NCBI RefSeq assembly: GCF_900143625.1
Contig: NZ_FRFF01000178.1
Span: forward strand, 17,425-81,424
Source: Nocardiopsis sp. JB363
GTDB taxonomy: Bacteria; Actinomycetota; Actinomycetes; Streptosporangiales; Streptosporangiaceae
Length of the DNA: 64,000 nucleotides
Direction: 5' to 3'
In this document: positions 1 through 8,700 of the stretch, one piece after another
Layout of the letters: each line of letters starts with the position of its first letter
Numbering within the stretch: the stretch's first letter is position 1
Made by a program: the position numbers and the translations under genes
Notes under the pieces: generated by a model
Database searches by the model: none
Told to the model about the DNA's origin: nothing
The model's input: the letters and a program-made list of their open reading frames with translations, nothing else

Positions 1-858
1 CGCCTTGAAGATCGTCGCGGCCTCACCGACCTTGTCGGGGACACCGACGACGGTGATCTTGGCTTCGCTCCGGTCGAAAGAGACCCCGGAGATGATCGGC
101 TGTTCCATGCCTTCGCTTTCCTCGACTTCCGAAACGATCCACGTGCCGGGCTTCTGGCTGAACGACGAGCGGACGTGCAGGGGAATGTTGAACTGGCGCG
201 CGTACTCGACGCAGCGCAGGTGCAGGATCTTGGTACCGCTGGCGGCCATCTCCAGCATCTCCTCGTAGGAGATCTGCGGGATGCGCTGAGCGGTGGGCAC
301 GACACGCGGGTCGGCGGTGAAGACGCCGTCCACGTCGCTGTAGATCTCGCAGGCGTCGGCGTTGAGCGCGCCCGCGAGGGCGACGGCGGTGGTGTCGGAA
401 CCGCCGCGACCCAGGGACGTGATGTCCTTCGTGTCCTGGGAGACGCCCTGGAAACCGGCGACGATGCAGATCGCACCCTCACCCACGGCTTCCTGGATGC
501 GCCCGGGTGTCACGTCGATGATCTTGGCGTTGCCGTGCAACGACGTGGTGATGACTCCGGCCTGGGAGCCGGTGAAGGATCGAGCCTCGTACCCGAGGTT
601 CTCGATGGCCATGGCCACGAGTGCCATGGACATGCGCTCACCCGCGGTGACGAGCATGTCGAGCTCGCGGGCGGGCGGCATCGGAGAGACCTGTTCGGCC
701 AGGTCCAGCAGTTCGTCGGTCGTGTCGCCCATCGCGGAGACGACGACCACGACGTCATGTCCCGCCTTTTTCTGAGCCACGATCCTTTGGGCTACTCGCT
801 TGATGGCTTCCGCGTCTGCCACGGAAGACCCACCGTACTTCTGCACGATTAGGGCCAC
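1..858 (-). CDS. lysC: Aspartate kinase, 3' part cut by window edge
   Basis: Aspartokinase makes beta-aspartyl phosphate, the first step to lysine, methionine, threonine and diaminopimelate for peptidoglycan. 286 codons are visible of a family length near 420. The N-terminus carries the kinase motif KYGGSSVAD, then GRGGSDTTAVALAAAL and an aspartate-binding region with SDVDGVFTADPR. The reading frame runs off the left edge inside the first ACT domain (ITVVGVPDKVGEAATIFK). Start chosen as GTG at 858 because AGGAG lies just upstream and the protein then begins MALIVQKYGGSS as usual for the family. It lies downstream of recR on the same strand. asd would normally follow but is outside the window. 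Confidence 0.95.
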   Translation of the reverse strand, partial: MALIVQKYGGSSVADAEAIKRVAQRIVAQKKAGHDVVVVVSAMGDTTDELLDLAEQVSPMPPARELDMLVTAGERMSMALVAMAIENLGYEARSFTGSQAGVITTSLHGNAKIIDVTPGRIQEAVGEGAICIVAGFQGVSQDTKDITSLGRGGSDTTAVALAGALNADACEIYSDVDGVFTADPRVVPTAQRIPQISYEEMLEMAASGTKILHLRCVEYARQFNIPLHVRSSFSQKPGTWIVSEVEESEGMEQPIISGVSFDRSEAKITVVGVPDKVGEAATIFKA

Positions 859-1039
859 GATCGATGCTCCTGAGGAGTTGGGATCAAGACAATTCACAAG
901 GGAGTGTAGTCGGCGACGCCGCACCGTACCCGGTCCGACCTGCGGTGGAAGGGCGTGGCGTCTTGACACACCAGCGATCGGGCCTACCCGCTCGAACGGA
1001 GGTTACTCATATTTCGCCCCCATTACGGGCAAATGTGAG

Positions 1040-1639
1040 TTAGAACTCCAGGCTTCGGCGACCTTCGAAGGCACGACCCAGGGTGACCTCATCGGCGTAC
1101 TCAAGGTCGCCGCCGACGGGCAGACCGCTGGCCAGACGGGTGACTTTCAGGCCCATCGGTTTGACCAACCGCGCCAGATAGGTCGCGGTGGCCTCCCCTT
1201 CCAGGTTGGGGTCGGTCGCCAGGATCAGCTCGGTCACCTGGCCGTCGGCCAAGCGGGTCATGAGCTCCTTGACGCGCAGGTCGTCCGGGCCGACGCCCTC
1301 GATGGGGCTGATGGCGCCCCCGAGCACGTGGTAGCGGCCCCGGAACTCCCGGGTGCGCTCGATGGCGACGACGTCCTTGGACTCCTCCACGACGCAGATG
1401 ATCGCGGCGTCGCGGCGAGCGTCACGGCAGATTCGGCACTCGGTCTCTTCGGCGACGTTGCCGCAGATGGAGCAGAAGCGGACCCGCTCCTTGACCTCGA
1501 CGAGTGCGTTGACCAAGCGCTTGACGTCCGCGTGTTCGGCGGACAGCAGGTGGAAGGCGATGCGTTGCGCGCTCTTCGGACCGACGCCGGGCAACCGCCC
1601 CAGCTCGTCGATCAGATTCTGAACCGCGCCTTCGTACAT
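1040..1639 (-). CDS. recR: Recombination mediator RecR
   Basis: RecR works with RecF and RecO to load RecA on gapped DNA. The 199-aa protein has the usual family length. It shows an N-terminal helix-hairpin-helix (LIDELGRLPGVGPKSAQRIAFHLL is split across residues 9-32), a four-cysteine zinc finger at about C56, C59, C68 and C71, and a TOPRIM domain with the conserved EESKD and DPNLEGEATATYLA segments. The ATG at 1639 is preferred to further-upstream starts because it gives the canonical MYEGAVQNLIDELG start. The Shine-Dalgarno is weak. It follows ybaB on the minus strand, as in most bacteria. Confidence 0.96.
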   Translation of the reverse strand: MYEGAVQNLIDELGRLPGVGPKSAQRIAFHLLSAEHADVKRLVNALVEVKERVRFCSICGNVAEETECRICRDARRDAAIICVVEESKDVVAIERTREFRGRYHVLGGAISPIEGVGPDDLRVKELMTRLADGQVTELILATDPNLEGEATATYLARLVKPMGLKVTRLASGLPVGGDLEYADEVTLGRAFEGRRSLEF

Positions 1640-1826
1640 GCCTACCCACTCGGTCGGAACCGGGACTGACCCGGCGGGGCCGTTGCCGCCCCTTGTCACC
1701 CCCACCGTATCGGGGGGCGATGACCTCTTCGGACCGTGGGCCGAGGAAAGGGTGTGTCACGGCCGCACCGCCCCGGTTCTGTCACCGGAGCGGTGCCTGC
1801 GAACGAGTTCGGCCGTTTCGACTCCT

Positions 1827-2180
1827 CTAGAAGCCGGGAAGTCCGGGGATGCCCCCACCGCCGGGCATGCCCTCGGTCAGCGGGCCCATCTTCTCCTGCT
1901 GGAGACGCTCGACCTGCGCCTCGGCGTCGCGGATGGCCGCCAGGACCAGGTCCGCGATGGTCTGGGCGGTCTCCTCCGCGTCGGTGGGATCGACGGCCTT
2001 GGGGTCGACGGTGATGTCCTCGACCTGACCGCGTCCGCTCAGCTTGACCTTGACCAGGCCACCACCGGAGGTGCCCTCGACTTCGGCCTCCTCCAGGTCC
2101 TGCTGAGCTTCCACAAGCTGCTGCTGCATCTGCTGGGCCTGCTGGAGCAGGGCCTGCATGTCCATTCCGCCAGGGTTCAC
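1827..2180 (-). CDS. ybaB: YbaB/EbfC nucleoid-associated protein
   Basis: 117-aa DNA-binding dimer of the YbaB/EbfC family. A coiled N-terminal helix rich in Gln (QALLQQAQQMQQQLVEAQQDL) is followed by the beta core VKVKLSGRGQVEDITVDPKAVD and a Gly/Pro-rich C-terminal tail (GGGGIPGLPGF). The start is the GTG at 2180 because GAGGAG lies about 7 nt upstream. An in-frame codon 16 codons earlier has no comparable ribosome site. It sits between dnaX and recR as usual, but about 4 kb of unrelated genes separate it from dnaX here. Confidence 0.93.
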   Translation of the reverse strand: MNPGGMDMQALLQQAQQMQQQLVEAQQDLEEAEVEGTSGGGLVKVKLSGRGQVEDITVDPKAVDPTDAEETAQTIADLVLAAIRDAEAQVERLQQEKMGPLTEGMPGGGGIPGLPGF

Positions 2181-2285
2181 GGCCGTCTCCTCGCCGCACT
2201 CGAGGTGCTGGGTCTTTCCGGATGTCACTTGTCTGTGAGCGTAGTCGGTACATCCGGCGCCGTTCGCGCGCGAACGGCGCGAATC

Positions 2286-2654
2286 TCAGGCACCGGCCAC
2301 GGCGACCCGCCCCCCGTTCCGCTCGATGACCCGGTCGAGGGCCTCCCTGGTGCGTTCGAGTTCGTGGATGGAGCGGGACATGCGTTCGCGTTCGGCGCAC
2401 AGCCAGTCGAGAAGGTCCGGCGCCGGGCCGCCCTCTTCCCGCGAGTACATGCACGGCAACAGCCTTCGGATGGTGTCCGTTCCGATGCCGGCGCCGAGAA
2501 GGCACCGGATCCGGTCAACTCGTTCGACGGCTTCCTCCCCGTACTCCCGATGACCACCCGTGGTGCGCTCGGAGGAGAGCAGCCCCTGTTCCTCGTAGTA
2601 GCGCAGGGAACGGGGGCTCGCCCCGCTCCGCGTGGAGAGCTCCCCGATCCGCAT
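2286..2654 (-). CDS. MerR-family regulator paired with old yellow enzyme
   Basis: 122-aa regulator with an N-terminal MerR winged helix-turn-helix (MRIGELSTRSGASPRSLRYYEEQGLL), then a dimerization helix from about residue 80 to 112. Three cysteines (about 51, 68 and 86) could sense electrophiles or oxidants, as in NmlR/AdhR-type members, but that is inference. The start at 2654 follows a GGTGGGA element and gives the canonical N-terminus. The gene is divergent from the alkene reductase at 2728, and a perfect inverted repeat in the intergenic promoter is the likely operator. The effector is unknown. Confidence 0.9.
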   Translation of the reverse strand: MRIGELSTRSGASPRSLRYYEEQGLLSSERTTGGHREYGEEAVERVDRIRCLLGAGIGTDTIRRLLPCMYSREEGGPAPDLLDWLCAERERMSRSIHELERTREALDRVIERNGGRVAVAGA

Positions 2655-2689
2655 CGATCCCACCATCATGTGACTCCGCCCACGAACCC

Positions 2690-2718
2690 TTGAAACTGAC
2701 ATTGATGTCAGATTCTAC
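2690..2718 (+). promoter_or_regulatory. MerR-type operator-promoter for the alkene reductase
   Basis: A -35 like element TTGAAA (2690-2695) is followed directly by the inverted repeat CTGACAT-TG-ATGTCAG (2696-2711) and a weak -10 around 2712-2718. MerR activators bind such dyads between the -35 and -10. The ATG of the reductase is at 2728, only about ten bases past the -10 and without a Shine-Dalgarno, so the transcript is probably leaderless. Confidence 0.6.
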
Positions 2719-2727
2719 GCTCCGGAC

Positions 2728-3858
2728 ATGGACACCGAACGACAGAGCACAGGACCGCTTCTCGACACCTACGAACTGGGTGGACTGCACCTTCCCAACC
2801 GGGTCGTCATGGCCCCGATGACCCGCCTGCGCGCGGACCACCACGGGGTACCCACCGACCTCATGGCGACCTACTACGCACAGCGCGCCGGAGCCGGACT
2901 CATCGTCTCCGAGGGTGTCGCCCCCAGCGTCGACGGACGGCAGTACCTGACCGAACCCGGCCTCCACACCGAGGTGCAGGTGGAGGGGTGGCGCCGAGTC
3001 ACCGACGCCGTCCACGGCGCGGGCGGCCGGATCTTCGCCCAGCTCATGCACGCCGGTCGCGGCGGGCATCCCGCCAACCGGCCCGATGGCGGAACCCCCG
3101 TGGCCCCGTCGGTCGTGCCGCGCACCGACCTCGTCCACACTCTCGACGGCAAGGTGGAACCGGTCGCCCCACGGGCCATGACGATCCCGGAGATCACGGC
3201 GGCCGTCACCGACCACGCGGAGGCGGCACGGGCCGCCATGCGCGCAGGCTTCGACGGCGTGGAGATCCACGGGGCCAACGGGTACCTGCCGCACCAGTTC
3301 CTGGCCGACAACACCAACCTGCGCACGGACGCCTACGGCGGCGATACCACCGGCCGGATCCGGTTCACGGTGGAGGTCACCGAGGCGGTCGCCGACGCGG
3401 TGGGCGCCGATCGAGTGGGGTTGCGGCTCTCGCCCGGCAACCGGCAGTTCGAGATGGTCGAGCGGGATCCAGGTCCCGTGTACCGACGGCTATTGCGGGC
3501 GATCTCCCCGTTGGGCCTGGCCTACCTGCACGTGACCGAGGACCGGGACCATCCCGCGCTGGCCGAGGCTCGCCGGAACTGGCACGGCACCCTGGTGGGC
3601 AACACCGGGGAGCACGTGGAGACCACCCCGGAGGGAGCCGCCGCCCTGATCACCGAGGGGCGCGCCGACCTGGTCTCGGTGGGCCGGCCCTACATCTCCA
3701 ACCCCGACGTGGTGGAACGTGTCGCGGCCGGTGTCCCCTGGGCAGGGATCAGGGAGAAGGAGTTCCGCTACACGTCCGGCCCGCGCGGGTACGTGGACTA
3801 TCCGAGGCACGGGGAGCGACCCCGTCACGGGGAGGACTTGGTCGCACCGTTGACCTGA
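2728..3858 (+). CDS. Old yellow enzyme-type alkene reductase
   Basis: 376-aa FMN-dependent NAD(P)H ene-reductase of the NemA/OYE family, which reduces activated C=C bonds of enals, quinones or nitro compounds. Visible family marks are the N-terminal GLHLPNRVVMAPMTR, the substrate-anion pair in HGANGYLPHQF (H181, N184, with Y186 as the likely proton donor), the TDAYGG turn, and the C-terminal FMN phosphate site with DLVSVGRPYISNPD. The MerR gene is divergent and probably controls it in response to electrophilic stress. Translation probably starts leaderless at ATG 2728. The physiological substrate cannot be read from sequence. Confidence 0.93.
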   Translation: MDTERQSTGPLLDTYELGGLHLPNRVVMAPMTRLRADHHGVPTDLMATYYAQRAGAGLIVSEGVAPSVDGRQYLTEPGLHTEVQVEGWRRVTDAVHGAGGRIFAQLMHAGRGGHPANRPDGGTPVAPSVVPRTDLVHTLDGKVEPVAPRAMTIPEITAAVTDHAEAARAAMRAGFDGVEIHGANGYLPHQFLADNTNLRTDAYGGDTTGRIRFTVEVTEAVADAVGADRVGLRLSPGNRQFEMVERDPGPVYRRLLRAISPLGLAYLHVTEDRDHPALAEARRNWHGTLVGNTGEHVETTPEGAAALITEGRADLVSVGRPYISNPDVVERVAAGVPWAGIREKEFRYTSGPRGYVDYPRHGERPRHGEDLVAPLT

Positions 3859-3992
3859 TTTCACCTGCGAAAAGGCCGAAGAGAGGCACGAGGGGCACCG
3901 TCGGTTGACATGATGGCCGACGGGGCCCTCGACCCCTTCGGTGTTCTCCTACACCACATTCGACCAGCGACGACGACCAGGGGACTGAGGAA

Positions 3993-5144
3993 GTGTTGAC
4001 CGCAAGGGAGCGCAACTCGGCACTGATCGAGGCGATCATCGCGGACGGCACGTTGAGGGACGCCGCCCTCGTGGAGGCGTTCCGCTCCGTGCCCCGCCAC
4101 CTGTTCATCCCGGAATCGGGCGCGGTGACCGCGCGCGGCGGCAGGCTGAGCGCCGAGGGGAATCCGGATCGTTGGCTGGCCGCCGTCTACGCGGACAACG
4201 CCATCGTCACCCGTTTGGAGGGGCCGGAGGTACCTCGGCAACGCGGCTCCCAGCAGGGCCCCGCCACCTCGTGCAGCTCGGCGCCGACCGTGCTCGCACG
4301 GATGCTGGAGCTGGCCGACCTCGCCAACGGTCAGCGGGTGCTGGAGGTGGGCACCGGAACCGGTTGGAACACGGCGTTGCTCGCCCACCGGCTCGGCGAT
4401 CGGGCCGTGACCTCGCTGGAGATCGACGACCGACTGCTGGCGGCGGCCCGCCAAGCCCTGCACGGCGCCGGGCTGTCGCCCGCCACCCACCTGTCGGACG
4501 GCCACGACGGGCACTCCGGCGACGCACCCTACGACCGGATCATCAGTCTCTGCGGGGTGCGCCGGGTACCGAGGGCCTGGTTGGAGCAGGTGACCGAGGG
4601 CGGACTGGTCGTGTGCCCGTGGGGTCTGTTGGAGAGCGCGGGGGTGCTCATGCGCCTCGAACGTCGAGCCGGGGGCACGGCGCTGGGTCGGTTCCACGGA
4701 GGTGTGGGGTTCATGGCGCTGCGCACGCCGGGCTCCTCGCCGTCACCGGTACGCGACGCCGGGCAGCAACCCGACGAATACCGCCTCACCCAGGAGGACC
4801 CGGTCTCGCCCCTGCTGACCTTCGCGCCCGCGTTCGCCCTGTCGGTGATGGTGCCGGACTGGCGGATGCGGCGGCGCTGGATCGGCACCGGGTCGGGGCT
4901 GTGGCTGTGCGACCGCCGGGGCGAGTCCTGGGTGCGGATCTACCCCTACGGCACCTCGTGGATGGTCGAACAGGGCGGTCCGCGAAGCATCTGGGACGAG
5001 TTCGAGGACGCCTTGGAGCTTTGGGCGGGCCTGGGTCGACCGGAGCCGAACCGGTTCGGGCTGGCGGTGGACCCCGACGGCGGTCAACGGTTGTGGTTGG
5101 ACGACCCCGACGGGCGCTCCTGGCCGTTGGGGCCCCCGATCTGA
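3993..5144 (+). CDS. PCMT-like SAM-dependent methyltransferase
   Basis: 383-aa protein. Its first ~240 residues match the protein-L-isoaspartate O-methyltransferase fold: VPRHLFIP at about 34, an inserted loop, then SAM motif I VLEVGTGTGWNTALLAHRLG (about 116-135). The last ~140 residues are an extension with WRMRRRWIGTGSGLWLCDRRG, as in actinobacterial PCMT homologues sometimes associated with peptide maturation. No precursor peptide is recognisable next to it, so a housekeeping repair role and a modification role remain open. The start is GTG 3993 or the adjacent TTG 3996, with GGGGACTGAGG just upstream. Confidence 0.8.
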   Translation: MLTARERNSALIEAIIADGTLRDAALVEAFRSVPRHLFIPESGAVTARGGRLSAEGNPDRWLAAVYADNAIVTRLEGPEVPRQRGSQQGPATSCSSAPTVLARMLELADLANGQRVLEVGTGTGWNTALLAHRLGDRAVTSLEIDDRLLAAARQALHGAGLSPATHLSDGHDGHSGDAPYDRIISLCGVRRVPRAWLEQVTEGGLVVCPWGLLESAGVLMRLERRAGGTALGRFHGGVGFMALRTPGSSPSPVRDAGQQPDEYRLTQEDPVSPLLTFAPAFALSVMVPDWRMRRRWIGTGSGLWLCDRRGESWVRIYPYGTSWMVEQGGPRSIWDEFEDALELWAGLGRPEPNRFGLAVDPDGGQRLWLDDPDGRSWPLGPPI

Positions 5145-5190
5145 GGCCCATCGGTCCGTGGTTCGCCCACCCGAGGCCCATCCGATCCGG

Positions 5191-5385
5191 TCACGAACGC
5201 TCTTCGGAGGCCTCGTTCCTCGGAGCGATGTTCTTCTCCCGGAACCTGCGCAGCAGTTCCTCCTTGTTCTCACGGGCATTCCCCGTGGGCCCGCCCTTGG
5301 CTCCGGCCTTGCCACCGCGCAGCGTGGAACGGGCGACGTTGGTCCGTTGCCCGCCCATGCCGAGCATGTTGTTGTTCTTCGCCAC
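5191..5385 (-). CDS. Small protein resembling DUF6243
   Basis: 64-aa basic, polar protein beginning MAKNNNMLGMGGQRTNVARS and ending in a charged helix (ENKEELLRRFREKNIAPRNEASEERS). The LG-x-GGQR pattern recalls the actinobacterial DUF6243 family, recalled from memory rather than searched. No function is known. AGGAGG lies upstream of the ATG at 5385. It is divergent from the TetR gene at 5501, and two inverted repeats in the shared intergenic region could control both genes. Confidence 0.7.
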   Translation of the reverse strand: MAKNNNMLGMGGQRTNVARSTLRGGKAGAKGGPTGNARENKEELLRRFREKNIAPRNEASEERS

Positions 5386-5408
5386 GGTGTCCTCCTATCC
5401 GAATAAGG

Positions 5409-5475
5409 CGAGACGTTGCGTCTCGCGTAAAGGATTCCCCTTGATCATAGCGACGTCAAGACGAGACGTCTCGTC
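5409..5475. promoter_or_regulatory. Two TetR-type operators upstream of the TetR gene
   Basis: Site 1 (5409-5425) is CGAGACG-TTG-CGTCTCG, with perfect 7-bp arms. Site 2 (5460-5475) is the perfect 16-bp palindrome GACGAGACGTCTCGTC. Both contain GAGACG/CGTCTC half-sites and lie between the DUF6243-like gene and the TetR gene, as expected for an autoregulated TetR repressor. A third copy with GAGACG-GAT-CGTCTC lies at 19498-19512, upstream of the broken ABC-F gene. Confidence 0.65.
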
Positions 5476-5500
5476 ATTTTCGAGCCACTACCTTGGAACC

Positions 5501-6112
5501 ATGGCCGACAACACCGCCGAACGCACCCGACGGACACCGGACCCCCGTCGCCGCAGCCAACGCGCGCGCAACGCCATCATCGACGCCGCCGCCGACCTCT
5601 TGGGCGAGGTCGGTTACGCCAGGCTGACGATGGAGGCCATCGCCGCCCGCGCCCGGGTCGGTAAACAGACCATCTACCGATGGTGGCCCTCCAAGGCCGC
5701 CGTGGTCTTCGACGTGTTCACCCGGCTCACCGGAGCCGTGGCCGGAGATCCGCTGCCCGACACCGGTGACCTGGCCGCCGACCTCAAGACCGTCTTCCGC
5801 GCCACCGCCGACGAGTTCGCCGATCCCACGATGGACCGCACCACCCGGGCCTTCACCGCGGAGATCCAGAACGACGAAGAGTTCGCTCATGCGGTCCATG
5901 AGCGCCTGACCAGGCCCAACGCCGAAGCGTTCCGGGAGCGCCTGCGTGCGGCGCAGGACCGCGGCCAGATCCGCACCGACGTCGACCTGGACCTGGCCGT
6001 GGAGATGTTCAACGGACCCTTCCAACACCGGTGGCTGCTGCGCACCGGGACGATCGACCACGCGTACAGCGACGCCCTGGTCGACACGGTCCTGCGCGCG
6101 TTGCGGCCCTGA
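5501..6112 (+). CDS. TetR/AcrR-family transcriptional regulator
   Basis: 203-aa repressor. The helix-turn-helix spans about residues 20-66 (AIIDAAADLLGEVGYARLTM, then IAARARVGKQTIYRWWPSKAAV). The C-terminal ligand and dimer domain contains a TetR_C pattern with DRTTRAFTAEIQNDEEFAHAV. The ATG at 5501 sits 25 bp after a perfect palindromic operator and has no strong Shine-Dalgarno, so the transcript may be nearly leaderless. No efflux gene is directly adjacent. The operator match at 19.5 kb suggests the ABC-F gene there was once in its regulon. Confidence 0.9.
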   Translation: MADNTAERTRRTPDPRRRSQRARNAIIDAAADLLGEVGYARLTMEAIAARARVGKQTIYRWWPSKAAVVFDVFTRLTGAVAGDPLPDTGDLAADLKTVFRATADEFADPTMDRTTRAFTAEIQNDEEFAHAVHERLTRPNAEAFRERLRAAQDRGQIRTDVDLDLAVEMFNGPFQHRWLLRTGTIDHAYSDALVDTVLRALRP

Positions 6113-6149
6113 CCCTCCGCCGGCGGGGCACCCACCGGCGAAGCGAGGA

Positions 6150-8378
6150 TCACAGCCCTCCGGGCGCCCCGTGTTCGATCTCCTCGATCAGCTTGCCGCC
6201 GAGTTCGGTCTCGATGAGGACGGTTCCGCCACCGGTTCCGCCCGTGGCGTTGGAGGCACCGTTGGACGCGGCGCCCTGGTGCGGGCCGACCGCCGAAGGA
6301 GCGGCGTTGGTCGACGCGTTGTTCATGGACGGGCCGCCGTCGGATTCGGCCGGTGACGGACGCGGTCCGGACGTCTCCTCGGGACGCGCGCCCCGATCAC
6401 CCTGGCCGTTCCCACCCTGGGCGCCACCGCGGGTCGGCGCCGTGGCCCCGTGGTCTTCTGGAGGCGGAGCGGCCGCCGCGTCCTCATAGGGGTCCGGCGG
6501 CGGTTCCGGACGGTCGCTGAGCAGCCGTTCCGGTGGAGGGCCCGCCGGTCGCGCCGACCCCGCGGCCTGCTCCGGCGGCGCCGCCGGGGCAGCGGACCCG
6601 GACGGGGGCTGCCCGGGGGAGGCGTCCCATCCGGCGGGTTCGGCCGGTCGCGGTGCGGGCTGGGGTCGCCGTGCCTGTGCGGCACCACCCGCCAGCGAGG
6701 GGGCCACACGCACCTCGGCGCCCAACACCTGCTGGATCGCCGCGGCGACGACCTGGTCGCTGCCGCTGTTACTGAAGCCCTTGGCCTCGTTGGGCTTGTT
6801 GAAGCCCAACAGCACGGTGTTGCCCTCGACCCCGACCGGCTGCACGTCGCTTCCGTGCAGCATCATCCAGGTGAACCGCCGACGGCCCTTGACCGCTTCC
6901 ATGATCTGATGCCAGGCGCCCTGGAGGCGACCGAAGTCCACGGGGCCACCGCCCCCACCGGCGGGCGCGTTCTGCGAGGCCGCCTGGGGACGGGAGGGCG
7001 CTGGGGCGTCCCAGCCCGAGGGCTCGTTACTTCCGGACGGGCGCGAGGCCGGTTCCGCGGGCCGCGCCGGTTCGGGCCGCGCGGCCTGCGGGGCCGGGGC
7101 GGCCGGGGGCTGCTGAACCGGTGCCGGGGCCGGTGCCGGTGGAGCCGGGGCCGCGGGCACCTGAGCCGCCGGTGCCGCCGGAGCCTGCGCCCCGGACGTC
7201 GCCGGAGCCACCGCCCCGGAGGCCAACCTGCGCTCCATCTGTTCCAGCCGGGCCAGCAGCGCGGTCTGGTCGCCGTCGGTGGCGGGCAGCAGGATGCGTG
7301 AACACAGCAGCTCAAGGAGCAGGCGCGGCGCGGTGGCGCCCCGCATCTCCGTGAGCCCCTGGTTGAGGACCTCCGCGGCCCGGGACAGCTCCGCCGGCCC
7401 CAGCCGCGAAGCCTGTTCCTTCATCTGCTCCACCGACTCCGGAGAGACGTTGACCAGGCCCTTGTCGATGGCGTCCGGAACCGCGGCGAGCACCACCAGG
7501 TCACGGAAGCGCTCCAGCAGGTCGGTGGTGAAACGGCGCGGATCGTTACCGCCCTCCACCACCCGGTCCACCAGACCGAACACGGCGGCGCCGTCGCGTG
7601 CGCCCAAAGAGTCGACCATCTCGCCGAGCAGACTGGAGTCGGTGTAGCCCAGCAGGGACACGGCGCCCTCACGGGTGATGCCGCCCTCGTCCGAACCGGC
7701 GATCAGCTGGTCCAGGACGGAAAGGGTGTCGCGCGCCGAGCCCGCGCCCGCGCGCACCACCAGCGGAAGCGCGGCCGGGTCGTAGGACACCTCCTCCTGC
7801 TTGAGGAGGTCCTCCATGAGCTCCTTGAGGGTGCTCGGCGGGATGAGACGGAAGGGGTAGTGGTGGGTCCGCGAACGGATCGTGCCGATGACCTTCTCGG
7901 GTTCGGTGGTCGCGAACACGAACTTCAGGTGCGGCGGGGGTTCCTCGACGAGTTTGAGCAGCGCGTTGAAACCCTCTCGGGTCACCATGTGCGCCTCGTC
8001 GATGATGTAGATCTTGTAGCGCGAGCTGACCGGCGCGAAGAAGGCCCGTTCGCGCAGGTCACGTGCGTCGTCGACACCACCGTGGGAAGCGGCGTCGATC
8101 TCGATCACGTCGAGGCTGCCGCCGCCGTCGGGGGCGAGCGCCACACAGGAGCCGCAGGTTCCGCAGGGGTCCGGGGTCGGTCCCTGCTCACAGTTGAGGG
8201 AGCGCGCGAGGATGCGCGCGCTGGTGGTCTTGCCACAACCACGCGGTCCGCTGAAGAGGTAGGCGTGGTTGATGCGTCCGCTCCGCAGCGCCTGGCGCAG
8301 CGGGTCGGTCACGTGTTCCTGGCCGCGCACCTCACCGAACGTCGCGGGACGATACTTGCGGTACAGCGCGATGCTCAC
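6150..8378 (-). CDS. dnaX: DNA polymerase III subunit gamma/tau
   Basis: 742-aa clamp-loader ATPase. AAA+ features: Walker A GPRGCGKT at about 44-51, zinc cysteines at about C63, C72, C75 and C78, Walker B YIIDEAH near 124-130, and the GSARDT sensor region. Domain III ends near residue 370. The rest is a Pro/Ala/Gly-rich tau-like tail holding one folded patch (about 490-560). The start is GTG 8378, giving MSIALYRKYRPATFGEVRGQ, with AGGGGAG upstream. The SRP RNA lies just upstream on the same strand, but ybaB-recR is displaced about 4 kb downstream. Confidence 0.96.
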   Translation of the reverse strand: MSIALYRKYRPATFGEVRGQEHVTDPLRQALRSGRINHAYLFSGPRGCGKTTSARILARSLNCEQGPTPDPCGTCGSCVALAPDGGGSLDVIEIDAASHGGVDDARDLRERAFFAPVSSRYKIYIIDEAHMVTREGFNALLKLVEEPPPHLKFVFATTEPEKVIGTIRSRTHHYPFRLIPPSTLKELMEDLLKQEEVSYDPAALPLVVRAGAGSARDTLSVLDQLIAGSDEGGITREGAVSLLGYTDSSLLGEMVDSLGARDGAAVFGLVDRVVEGGNDPRRFTTDLLERFRDLVVLAAVPDAIDKGLVNVSPESVEQMKEQASRLGPAELSRAAEVLNQGLTEMRGATAPRLLLELLCSRILLPATDGDQTALLARLEQMERRLASGAVAPATSGAQAPAAPAAQVPAAPAPPAPAPAPVQQPPAAPAPQAARPEPARPAEPASRPSGSNEPSGWDAPAPSRPQAASQNAPAGGGGGPVDFGRLQGAWHQIMEAVKGRRRFTWMMLHGSDVQPVGVEGNTVLLGFNKPNEAKGFSNSGSDQVVAAAIQQVLGAEVRVAPSLAGGAAQARRPQPAPRPAEPAGWDASPGQPPSGSAAPAAPPEQAAGSARPAGPPPERLLSDRPEPPPDPYEDAAAAPPPEDHGATAPTRGGAQGGNGQGDRGARPEETSGPRPSPAESDGGPSMNNASTNAAPSAVGPHQGAASNGASNATGGTGGGTVLIETELGGKLIEEIEHGAPGGL

Positions 8379-8501
8379 GGTGTGATCACTCCCCTGGTCC
8401 CTGCCACGATCCCATTCAACCCTCTGGGAGTGACAACTCGCGCCGGGTCGGGGAAACCGGGAGGGGGCGGATCCGGGGCGGGTACCCCCGAAAACAAAAA
8501 A

Positions 8502-8591
8502 GGACCCCCCGCGCACCCGCCAGAGCCCACTTATCCTTGCTGCCTTCCGGCCCTGGGGAGGTTCATAGGGTGACGCCGCACGAGGGGTCTG
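8502..8591 (-). ncRNA. ffs: Signal recognition particle RNA, small bacterial type
   Basis: On the minus strand the conserved SRP domain IV hairpin appears as CCAGGGCCGGAAGGCAGCAA (plus-strand positions about 8535-8556), with the GGAA tetraloop and the asymmetric loop that bind Ffh. The 5' GACCCCTCGTGCGG and 3' GTGCGCGGGGGGTC segments pair to close a roughly 90-nt hairpin. A T-rich run follows the 3' end. Position directly upstream of dnaX is classical. Confidence 0.92.
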
Positions 8592-8700
8592 CCTCAGAGT
8601 GTATCCGAAGCCGGCACTGCTCCCGCAACCTCCATCGAAGCGAGTTCCCACGAGGATCACCCGTTCGAAGCACCCGCCCAAAGCCTGTACAGTTGCTCTC

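Noticed and set aside
6150..8378. Programmed frameshift producing a short gamma form of DnaX
   Set aside because: No A-rich slippery run with a downstream stop was seen near the end of domain III.
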